From assembly GCA_017311315.1 (NCBI GenBank), contig CM029626.1, forward strand, positions 28,258,672-28,322,671: a DNA stretch of 64,000 bases, read 5' to 3'. The notes under the pieces were generated by a model. The model had not been told where the DNA came from and did no database searches. It saw only the letters and a list, made by a program, of their open reading frames with translations. The DNA comes from Dendrocalamus latiflorus (lineage: Eukaryota > Streptophyta > Magnoliopsida > Poales > Poaceae). Positions 55,260 to 64,000 of the stretch are shown in pieces (the first letter of the stretch is position 1; every line of letters starts with the position of its first letter). Position numbers and translations under genes: made by a program.

Positions 55260-57667
55260 TTGTGTGTCAGATTCCTTCTGCACATGTCCCTTTCTTCTCT
55301 CTCTTTTGGCCCATGGCCTATTTCCTACTACGGGCCAGTTTGGCATAATTGGCTTGTCTACACCACAACCCTAGTGGGTCACCACGTCCGGTCCATCTCT
55401 CTCTTGCTCACGTGCCTGGCCCAACCCACTGCTACCGTACTGTGCTTCTTCTCCACATGGGAAGAACATGCACTCGTCCTTCACCTTCTTGGCATCCACG
55501 CCAAGCACACTTCCCGAGGGCTATAAATAGCCAGGCATCATCGGCTTCCCTACCCCGTTGAGCGCCGCACCCGGAAAACCCTAACCCTACAAGTCGACAA
55601 GCTGCTAGATTTGGAGTTCGAGATTTCACCATCATTGCCGTCTTCGTCGAGCCTAGTCTCCGTCACCGGTAAGCGCCCGTCTCACCGACACCACCATCGA
55701 GATCCTCTTCATCGAGTACATTTCGACCTCACCTTGGTTTTGCAAGGGATCCGCCAGAGTGTCGTCGCTGTTGAAGACCGATATGTGCTACCACTATTCA
55801 TTGTCGGGCACTCACCGTTGTTAACTTTCAGTTCTAATATGTCGTGGCTTGAGAACGCCTGCATTCGCCCTCTTTCATATCCGCAGTATTGAGCCCCGTA
55901 GTCGCACCATCCACCTCCGTCACCGTTGCACTAAACTTCGCCGAAACCCTAATCTTGTGCGTCACTACATGTCACCACGCCACGCCAGCACACCACAGCG
56001 TCTCATCAGCCTTGGTGTCGCTGTGTCATCCATGTGGCAGCATGCATGGCAGATCCAAACACAAACCCTAGATCCAAACTCGAGCCATTGATGCGTGGGT
56101 CCCCACATGTTAGCCATTCACCTTGTGCACTCGGTCCACCGTGGACTAGACCTATCTCATGGAAAGGTCTGTGGACTAGGGCCCACTTGTCAGCCTCTGA
56201 TAGAATTTTTGAATTTATTTTATTCCCAAAATCTTAAAAATTGGTAGGACCCACCTTTTAGTCGTAATAACCTATCTCCTCTTGTATTTTCCTAATTTTC
56301 CCTCTCATTCAAACTTTTGGAAGCTTGTTCTCACTCATACAAACTTCGATGTAGTCCATTCTTGTTTCTAAGTTCATGTACAATCTAGCTCTTTCTACCG
56401 CTACTGTTTTTATTTGATTTGGAGTTTGTTTGAGTCTCTGTTTGGTAATTATTTGTGTTTGAGCTTTTCTCCCTCATTAGACGTTGATCCCTAAGGAGCG
56501 AACGAAGAATTTGAAGAGCAAGATCCAATAGCAACAGTGTAGGAGCAAGGCGAGTCAAACCTATTATTTGCAAAGTATTTACTTTGTTATTTCAAGCTAT
56601 CATGAATTTTTATGTTTATACAAATTGTTTACGGTAGATATCAACCTACTTGTAGTTGGAAAGTCCTCATTGTTTTTTGAATGACATGTTCCATTGTCAA
56701 CTTAGGTTGGGGAACTACTTAGTAGTGCAGTATTTGGGTTGGTACGTTTAATGCTTAGTCATACTTAGTTGTACGTCGAGCTCATTCTCACATGATCAAT
56801 TATATCAATTTGAATTAATAAGATATTGAATTGTGGCGAGTGATATGTGTAGTATCTTTGATCTTAGTTAAACAAAATGCTTTGTACTCGGGCAAGTGAT
56901 GCATTAAATGGGTGTGGTTTGGCACATTTGGGATGTGGTAGTCTCGTCTGAGTTGGTTAAGGACTTAACTCAATGTATCATTGATCTACGGTGCTGATGC
57001 CATATGAACGGAATCTATGTTGCTAATGTTATGATTTTATCTTACAAAAATTGTAGTATGATTCAAAAATGCTAGGTCTTAGGGATCTTTTAAGTAATGT
57101 ATTTAAAAGCATTTTATGGCAAAACAAAATAAGCCTGAGCCTTCCCTTGATAAGCTGTGCATGTTAATGCATATTGTGTGTTGGCTCGCTGAGCACGATG
57201 GATTTGTGCTCACACTCGTACTACCAAATCAGAAACAGGAACTCAAGATCGCTACGCTCATGTGGATGCCCCTGCCACTATTGAAGGAAGCAACAAAGAA
57301 AATTAGGGCGCTTTCTACGTTTTTGGGTCATAGACTAGAAGGCTTGGTGGAGATTGTGTGCATATATATTACCTAAGTTTAGATGGTATATGTTGCACAT
57401 ATCTACCCCCAGTCGCTTGCCTGTGGCTATGGTCTTACTTATGCTTTCGTTTCCGCTACTATTTTGTGATGAAGACATTTGGCCGGTTTGGCCCTAATGT
57501 AAAACTGCCACCTGTCGTGGTGTAAAGTTAACTCTGATCTGCTATAAATATGTTCTGATGCGATGTATGAGTTGATACAGCAATGTACCTGTGTGCACTA
57601 TCTACTGATCCAGGGAATAGTGCAGTGAAACACAGTGGATTCTGGATTGAAAAATCTGGGTCTGACA
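55260..57667 (+). mobile_element. giant-LTR-family LTR, 5' boundary unresolved
   Basis: The right end ...GGAATAGTGCAGTG...AAATCTGGGTCTGACA (57,667) matches the 3' end of 3,468-10,164. Blocks at 57,000-57,200 match 8,730-8,870 and 9,710-9,800 of that LTR, with the about 830 bp between them missing. A TATA box at 55,522-55,529 and a CCCTAACCC-type leader follow GC-rich DNA. I could not find a TGTAACATCCC start or a matching duplication. Confidence 0.6.
55522..55529 (+). promoter_or_regulatory. TATA box (TATAAATA) of the LTR
   Basis: GGGCTATAAATAGCC, a strong plant TATA box in LTR-like sequence. The start region ACCCGGAAAACCCTAACCC lies about 45 bp downstream. Confidence 0.6.
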
Positions 57668-58452
57668 ATAAGTTGATTATCTCTTGTGGGTAAAGTTGTG
57701 TAACTTATGCAGAGTGTAAAACTATTCAAATAGCTGTGTGCCCGGTTTTGGACAATGCTCGGTGATTTCACACAAGGGGTAGATATTTCATAAAAACTTG
57801 GTTAGGTTAAGTGTGGGAAGTGAATAGTTAGTTCATTGGTGGTTCAATACGTGAATGGTTAGTTCACAGATGGTTCATTAGAGTGAATGGTCAGTTCACT
57901 TGGTGGTTACTCTCCATTCCTTTGTTATTTACTTATTAATCATTTTCAAAGTGTGCTTTTAATCTATCTATTATATTTACTTCAAATTATTGCTTTCTGC
58001 AAAATAACCTCTCAGCCATCACTTGGTAGCCTTCTATACTATATTACATTTTTGTTACAAACGATTTGCTGTGTACTCTATGTACTCACGGCTATATCCA
58101 TATTTGCTCAATTGAAAAAAAGAATTATACCAACCAGAGGTGTGTCAAGGAGGATTCTTTGACGACTTCACGGATTAGGACTTCGCACCCCATTCGATTG
58201 CCTGTGGGCATGTCGAATGGCTACTATGATTATTTCTATTTTCTACTACTTGTTTCTTAAGCCTTCTCAGCTATTATCTGTAAGCTTAACCATATGGTCA
58301 TAACTCTGATAATTTATAATATTTGAGTCTTTTCTTAGTAAGTTGTGATGAGCTTGATATTTGATTTGTGTTTACATTGTGTGCACTAGCGTGATCCTGG
58401 ACTAGTGCAGAATACATAGGAGAGTCCGAATTTGCATATTTGGGTCTCGATA
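57668..58452 (+). mobile_element. LTR 3' part of another family member, followed by PBS
   Basis: Resumes with ATTATCTCTTGTGGGTAAAG, equal to the minus strand of about 14,995 in the 3.5-kb LTR. It ends ...TGTGCACTAGC...GTCCGAATTTGC...GGGTCTCGATA, the same tail as that LTR but with TA in place of the final CA. A short tandem (GTGAATGGTTAGTTCA, about 57,815-57,905) lies inside. The 5' part is not visible. Confidence 0.65.
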
Positions 58453-58456
58453 GAGG

Positions 58457-58469
58457 TGGTATTAGAGCC
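58457..58469 (+). promoter_or_regulatory. primer-binding-site-like sequence
   Basis: TGGTATTAGAGCC, one base from the initiator tRNA-Met site TGGTATCAGAGCC, four bases after the LTR end. It supports the reading that this family's long units are LTRs. Confidence 0.7.
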
Positions 58470-58677
58470 ATATCAATTGTAGGATGAAGCCCTAGTTATA
58501 ATGGGAGAGCCTTAAGGATTTATGAAACTCACAAAATCATGTAACTTGAATCACATATAAAGGAAATCTTAAGTTTTGGTGTTTCTCTTTCTCACCCCCT
58601 TCTTATAATCTTGTTCTTGTCTTCATCTAAACCATTAAAGTTGTCACTAATCCACTCCTGTATTAAAACTTTTGTAG

Positions 58678-59560
58678 ATGTTGTTCATCAATTCCTTCGC
58701 CAGTGAGGAAGGTGGCTTTTGTGAGGAGTTATGGGTCATGCTTCAGGAATTGGGTTACACTCATTGCCCTCAATTGCACAGATTCACTACCACTAGGGAT
58801 GGTAGAGAGGTCTGGAGGGTCAGAATCATCATCTTCTCCAAGAATGGACGTGACAGCCGCCCTTATCGCTTCACTGTGGAGCATGAGACTTTCAAGTGGG
58901 GATGCCAAGGAGCTGCCAGAGTAGCCCTCGCTCGCTTGAGTTTCACCCATGGTCATTCCCTGGCGGGCACTCCTTTTCATTACTTTCCCTATCGCAAGAA
59001 CAGGGAAGTCTTCAGCACGATCGGGAGTTCAGAAGGTGAAGTTGATCCTATGGTTGTCCACATGGCTTCTCTCATCAAGGCACAGGATGATGCCTACAAC
59101 CACTTGGCCATGGAATTGGAAGGTGATCAGGTGAACCTAAGAGAGGTGCAGTTGGAGTTGGCATAATTCAAGGAGCTACACTAAGACATACAACAACTTC
59201 AAGTGATGCAGTAAGAGTTGGTGCATCAGCAAGAGCTTGAATATGAGAAGGAGCTTCGATCACAAACACCATAGGAGCAGCAGGCTTCGTACTCTCCTAT
59301 GGAGCTGCCACCCCGAGGGCTTACACCGAAAGCATCTCCAGTTCATCACCGACATCCGAAGCTCAGGAGCACTGCATGCAACAAGGTCTCATGCCCTTGT
59401 TAGTTGGACAACTTTATGTCTATGAGGGAGTACCACGCGACGCACCCGTCAGGGCCCCCTGCTAGAGGAGCAAGAAGGCTAAGTGTAGCAGAAGAACCAG
59501 AAGAGGAAGAAGATCCAAAAGAGTGCGAGTTTGATGAGTATGCCCAGGAGAACAAAGAGT
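58678..59560 (+). pseudogene. unknown element protein, gag position, coiled coil
   Basis: The first ORF after the PBS, ATG at 58,678. The first 160 codons are open and show a folded domain (FCEELWVMLQELGYTHCPQL, REVWRVRIIIF, YRFTVEHETFKWGCQGAARV). A Gln/Glu/Leu-rich coiled coil (DDAYNHLAMELEGDQVNLRE) and an acidic end (EEPEEEEDPKECEFDEYAQE) follow. Four in-frame stops (59,164-59,275) are TAA/TAG where CAA/CAG fits the Gln-rich context. I do not recognise the family. No zinc knuckle or protease follows, so the element may be non-autonomous. Confidence 0.6.
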
Positions 59561-59696
59561 AGAAGAGTAGCATTGTACGCATTGTATTTTCCCCTAAACA
59601 TAATGTTGTCCTGAGAGTTGTTATTAGTTGTTGTATCTATCATCTGCATTATCCTGAGCATTGTTATTAGTTGTCATCTTTGTTGTATGCCGCCTC

Positions 59697-59930
59697 CTAA
59701 AGGGGTAAGTAATCATCTGTCGTACCCCACTCCTTGATACACTCTAAACTATAGGCTAAGTTCAGGGGAATCTCTGTCACTATAACCCCTATGCGAGCTG
59801 GAGTGTCTCCCTCCAGGAACTCCTGGAAGTACTCTGGGAAGGGAGCTCTCAGGTACTTAAGTAACCTCCTATGTAGCAACACATGCTCCTCCCGCACTAT
59901 ATCAGGTGGAAGGCTAAAATCGGCCAACAT
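59697..59930 (-). pseudogene. short unknown ORF of the next element
   Basis: 77 codons starting about 200 bp after a minus-strand PBS: DIVREEHVLLHRRLLKYLRA, PFPEYFQEFLEGDTPARIGV, ECIKEWGTTDDY. It is amphipathic and has no known motif. It is probably the start of a gag-like protein cut off near 59,690. Confidence 0.4.
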
Positions 59931-60130
59931 GCAAAAATAGTGTTTCTATGTTAGTATAGGTGTCACTTTAAGAAAGATGAGCTTTTAACATAATAGTTCT
60001 GAGACAAGAGTAGAATAGAAATTGACATGGGAACAAAAATTAACAAAGTACTTAGTGTCATATAGCAAGTGAGAAAAGCCCACTTAAGCTCTACTACAGT
60101 GTCTACATTATTAGTGTGGCCCTACTTATT

Positions 60131-60144
60131 GTTCTGATACCACT
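60131..60144 (-). promoter_or_regulatory. primer-binding-site-like sequence, minus strand
   Basis: On the minus strand AGTGGTATCAGAAC follows an LTR end ...CATCGCA. It is one base from the initiator tRNA-Met site. Confidence 0.65.
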
Positions 60145-62567
60145 TGCGATGCACCGTGTCATTACCCTGAGGGTAATCACACTTAAGCAATGGATTATAA
60201 TTCATTTGCTCAGTAGAACATTGCTCCTACTAATAATAAGCCTTTACTAGAGTCACGCAATAGAATAGTAATATAGATATTGTCTCTTTGTTACAGCATT
60301 TGCCATGTATGGCTATGGTCTTTAATACAATTATCTGAACAGAAAAGGTACATGACATATACCCTATTGCTCACCTACTCGGCTCAGCAGGACACACCTA
60401 CTCGTCCCAACCACTGTATAGGGTGTCCACCCCATCCTGGTCCTCGTAACCATTGCCCTCATCCCTTGCGGCCTCATCGGTACCTATGAGCCCTTCATCC
60501 CACTCAGGGTAATCCCCGGTCAGACTAGGGTGTAACAAAGGAAGATAATAGTAAGGGTAAGTACTATTGTGCTCAGCAAACATTAATAGCAAAAATGCAC
60601 TGTATGACTCTTCTCTATTTGTTATCACATTTTCTACTCATTTGATTCTGGAAACTAGTTTACCAAATTAAGTGCCAAGTTTTACTTTATGAAAACACTA
60701 CTTTTGACTTGGGAGAAGAAAGATCCCTACTGACCTTCATAGCCTCCAATCTAGAAGACAGGTATGAATTCATGATTTTATTATGCACTATGCAGGTTTG
60801 TGCCACTACACCCGTAGCTACTCTGAACCCTCATGAAACTAGGTATCCCGCACTTCCTTATATGCGGTGCCAAGTTTAAAGTACAGAACGTTTTTCAAGT
60901 TACGTTATTTAAATCTCCATGCATCTATTTTCCACTGGTGCTCTGAGACGCTAACTGGCATCCACTGACTTCAAATAGCATTGGTTGGGGTTGGCTGTCC
61001 CATCATCCAACACTCCACCTATGCTGATATATGCGCTTGGGAATCACTCACATCCAGACATGCGCTATCAGTCCTGAGCTCCTCTATCACCAATTACTCT
61101 TATAGTACATACCCATTGTGGCGAGGCTCATAGTATATACCCATTGTGGCAAGGATAATAACGTAGCAAGGTAGTATTTTTTGCCCATTAGAAATGCAAA
61201 AATGGCTAGCACTTAATTACGACCACTTTCGAGTGAGAGTTTTGTTGGTCCTTATGTTCTATCCATATGTAAAATGGTCCCGCCTGCCCTCTCTTTCTTG
61301 TCCAAGGTCCCTTTGACCATTCTATTAAATACTCTTGCAGCTCAGCTGCTCCTCTAAGCTGGACTATTCTCTTTTCTCATATCCCATCTCTTTTCATCTC
61401 TTTTATCAGATTTGGCATTGAAATAAATTTTAATGCAAGTATATAATAAATGGTACATAATGTAGTTTATACATTTAATATAGCTATATTTGTGATCAAA
61501 GGACAAGCTTGCAAGCGTAGTAGTAATAAGCATTGGTGTCAACTGTGACTTGGTCCACTGTCTCGGCCTGAGCCAACTCGCCTTCTACATTTAACAGGAA
61601 GAGGCGCAATTTGAGAAAATATTTAATTAGGACCTTTATAATTTTTAGAAACTTATTTCCCCCATTTTGGTGGATTTGTAGTTGATTTCATCCACCACAA
61701 ATTTTTTGTGTCTATTAAGGAAGTTAGCGTTCTTGGGGTTTTCCCCTTCACTTTCTCTCTGGCTTGCTATTCTCTAGGCCTATTTGGCCCACTTGCCAGT
61801 CCACTTACTATGCTTGGCATGCTCACGCCACCCCAAGGCACTCATAGCCTCTTCCAAGCATGGCCCAACTCACGGCCTAGCCTCTCACACACACACGGCC
61901 CAACGCACTCATGTAGAGCACTCACATGCGTGGCCCACACACATGGCCCACTCACGCATAGCACAAAACATGCTGCACACACTCACAGTTCACATGCCCT
62001 TGGCACTCAACACTGCATGCACAGGGCTCACACAGACACTCTATGTCGACGTCACCCCTTCACCTCTTCTTTCCTCCTCCCAGGTTCCTCTTCGCCTCCC
62101 TGGTTCGACCACCGTTGTTTGCTCCCGACTCCCCCGTGGTTCGGTACCTCACTAGTGCCTTCCCTCATTAGATTTGTGGGCTCCATGGCCTCTCCTCACC
62201 GGATCTAGGGGTCATGTGGCCTCTCCTCGCCAGTCCTCCACATCGGATCAATGGGTTCTGCCAGTCCTCCTCACCAGATCTATGGGTTTTGCCACCCCCT
62301 TTGGCTCCCTCAACTCCTCGGTGGCTCCCTTGGCTCCATGGCACCCTCGACTCCTTGGTTTCCCCTACTCCTCGGTGGCTCCCTTAGCCTCCTTCACCCA
62401 CGTGGAGGCTACTGTCGATTGGGGTGGCTCTAAGGTGGGCTCAGTGGTGTTGGCTACAGTTTGGTGGCTCACCCCCACTCAACTTTCTCTTTGGGATTGT
62501 TCAACCCTTTCGTTTCCCCCTTTTTACTATTCATCATTGCTTTAGTTACTATTTTTTGTTATGCTTC
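60145..62567 (-). mobile_element. probable LTR and flanking DNA of an unresolved element
   Basis: Starts TGCGATGCACCG at the PBS. The right end could not be found. It contains a minus-strand open stretch at 60,398-60,628 of doubtful meaning, a 30-bp near-duplicate (ACCCATTGTGGC, 61,109-61,150) and AT-rich DNA to 61,700. C-rich low-complexity DNA rich in GGCCCACTCAC-type words follows (61,850-62,040), then CT-rich DNA to 62,567. I see no supported gene. Confidence 0.4.
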
Positions 62568-62810
62568 TATTGTGGTTATAGAGCAAACAGAGAGATGGTA
62601 GTATGGTAGTGGAGATGTTAGGTGAGCAATGCTTGGGGGCTTCCCCATGGCCTGGATGGCATTATATATATTCACATGAGGAGTATTTTACAATTATATC
62701 CTTACACCCAAGTATCCCTCTCAAGGGCATTTACATCATTATACATGTCCCACTTTGGGCTTTACAACTAACAGGCTGCCTGGGCTTAGGTGGGGGCCAC
62801 CCCTACAACA
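62568..62810 (-). repeat. 3' LTR of the second Tat element (243 bp)
   Basis: Begins TATTGTGGTTATAGAGC, with TG changed to TA, and ends CCCCTACAACA. It is more diverged from the other three Tat LTRs than they are from each other. Confidence 0.85.
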
Positions 62811-63265
62811 GGAGCCTCTCATGGTCAAGGGCTTCACAGGTCGAAGCTATGTTGCTGAGCCATTTGGCCCCCTCCGTCCCTACGGCCTGTGACCTCCTGT
62901 GATCTTGGGCACAAGTGGGTTTGCTGGCGTAGCACGACCTAATGGCATGGACATGGAGTCGGGGTTACTGCCGAAGGCATATCTTGGTCGCAAGGTGTGC
63001 GCTTCCAACGGAGCCGCTCCATCAAGGTGAAGCTGAGTTGGCGTTCGACTTCGCTCTACGGATATGTAGGCGAAGTGGGATGTGGAGTCATCCCTCGTAT
63101 ACGGGTCCGAATCGGAGGGCCGACTCAACCCGCGGACGCGTAGTCGAAGTGTGCTCCAGAGTCGTTGTGCGGGCTCGAAGTCGAAGCGCAGCCAGGTGGC
63201 TTGTGGTTCCGCGACAGTGCTTTAATGATGCCCGGCATGCAACGGGGATTGCACGATGTGACGGT

Positions 63266-63560
63266 ACGTGACCGGCGTATCTTGCGATGTCAACGACCGC
63301 ACGGCTGTAGCTGCACGCTTTTCCCGATGGGGTAGGACGCGTGGCTATGCATGGTTGGTGCGTCCTGCGCTATCAGGCGGTCGCACGACCGCGGTCGCAC
63401 GTCCATTCCCAAAAGGGCGGGACACGTGGAGGCACGTGATTGGTGCGTCATGCGCTGGCAGACGGTTGCACAACCGTGGGTGCACGGTCCTTCCTGAGAG
63501 AGCGGGCCACATGGCAGGACGTGACTGGCGTGTCGTGCGCTGTCAGGAGGTCGGGCAACT
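63266..63560. repeat. about 85-bp tandem array, 3.5 copies
   Basis: Units begin ACGTGACCGG (63,266), GCATGGTTGG (about 63,349), ACGTGATTGG (63,434) and ACGTGACTGG (63,519). They contain GGTCGCACGACCG-type dyads. The array occupies the place of the 65-bp array in the other Tat copy but is unrelated to it. Confidence 0.8.
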
Positions 63561-63779
63561 GCGCATCTTCAGCCTCCACCGGCCATGCTTCCCGATCGTG
63601 GGGAGGCGAACGGTTGGGCTCTCGCCGGTTGCACTCGCTAATATACCCCCTCACCGACGTGCAAGCGTTCTTCCCACTCGCTAATTTGCTCCCTTGCCGC
63701 TCTTCCGCTGTTTTCTTCCCGCATGTTGTCACAATCTTCCTTTGCTCCTCTCGTTTAACCGTGTGTTTCTGAGGGGAGA

Positions 63780-64000
63780 ATGGCTTGTTGCGAAGAACAT
63801 GCCTCGTCAAGCTGGCGCAGTTCGTCGTCGACCTCGGTGGAGTACTCCATGGTGGTTCACGACCCATCGCAGGCCGACAAACGATGGACGACTGGGGAGA
63901 AGGTGGGAGGCCCCTGCTCCCACGTGCTGGGGCCGAGTCTGGTGACAGAGGAGACGATCCAGTCGCTCCTTCAAGAGAAGAGGCTGGCAGACCGCGATGC
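63780..64000 (+). CDS. antisense gene of the second Tat element, N-terminus
   Basis: ATG at 63,780, open to the window end (73 codons). MACCEEHASSS...VGGPCSHVLG...LVTEETIQSLLQEKRLADRDA aligns with SRVTEETLQRLVQEGKIEER at 40,407 onward. A TAATATACCC element lies about 130 bp upstream. Partial because the window ends. Confidence 0.75.
   Translation, partial: MACCEEHASSSWRSSSSTSVEYSMVVHDPSQADKRWTTGEKVGGPCSHVLGPSLVTEETIQSLLQEKRLADRD

Larger units (their letters stand above)
62568..64000 (-). mobile_element. second Tat element, 3' end only, runs out of the window
   Basis: The LTR (62,568-62,810), the conserved about 95 bp after it (GGAGCCTCTCATGG...CCCCCTCCGTCCCT), an about 85-bp array and the start of the plus-strand antisense gene occur in the same order as at 38,567. 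Pol should lie beyond base 64,000. Confidence 0.9.

Noticed and set aside
55260..56237. ORFs just downstream of the receptor-kinase exons
   Set aside because: They do not encode kinase subdomains; the sequence is an LTR promoter and leader.
61708..62545. 166- and 123-codon ORFs rich in His/Pro/Leu
   Set aside because: Low-complexity GGCCCACTCAC-type DNA with several frames open; no motif.
1..64000. Centromeric satellite, rRNA or functional tRNA genes
   Set aside because: No 150-180-bp satellite monomer, rRNA core sequence or closable tRNA clover-leaf was seen.

Overview
This is a repeat-dense piece of a plant nuclear genome, almost certainly a grass. It is made almost entirely of LTR retrotransposons inserted into one another. 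The LTR families fit Poaceae: a BARE/Angela-like copia LTR, SIRE/Maximus-like copia, a CRM-like (centromeric-retrotransposon-like) Ty3/gypsy element, and Tat-lineage gypsy elements with an antisense gene. I see no bacterial genes, rRNA, functional tRNA or CRISPR. The only host gene sequence I recognise is two exons of a G-type-lectin S-receptor-like kinase at 54,652-55,042.

Layout by nesting. Each insertion was read from TG...CA ends and a 5-bp target duplication unless stated. (1) A Tork-like copia element runs from before base 1 to 23,279. It is split by a CRM-like gypsy element on the minus strand (1,633-19,072, AAACC) and by a solo copia LTR (21,282-22,694, GTATC). (2) The CRM-like element is itself split by a giant LTR (3,468-10,164, TATCT), which carries a twin of that solo copia LTR (6,695-8,107, CAAAG), and by a related 3.5-kb LTR (14,188-17,697, AATAT). 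(3) A second giant LTR spans 23,395-54,592 on the minus strand. It is split by a SIRE-like element (24,177-38,388, ATCCG) and by a Tat element (38,567-50,310, ATAAC). The SIRE-like element contains a second, truncated SIRE-like element (28,685-36,794), and that one contains a Tat solo LTR (34,361-34,611, GTTCC). Once the nested DNA is removed, the two giant LTRs are 5,279 and 5,232 bp, so they are full-length members of one family. (4) From 55 kb on come two more LTR tails of that family, the second followed by a primer-binding site and an unknown coiled-coil ORF; then an unresolved minus-strand element; then, from 62,568 to the window end, a second Tat element.

How the parts work: almost every gag-pol gene is broken by nonsense changes (largely CAA/CAG to TAA/TAG and TGG to TGA/TAG) and by homopolymer frameshifts. 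The Tat element at 38,567-50,310 is the exception in age. Its two LTRs differ at only a few positions, yet its pol is broken many times, so it was probably mobilised in trans. On the strand opposite pol it carries an intron-containing gene with its own TATA box, flanked by a 65-bp and a 54-bp tandem array. The partial Tat copy at the window end has the same gene start but a different (about 85-bp) array in the equivalent place. The CRM-like element and the deep nesting suggest pericentromeric heterochromatin, though no centromeric satellite is visible.
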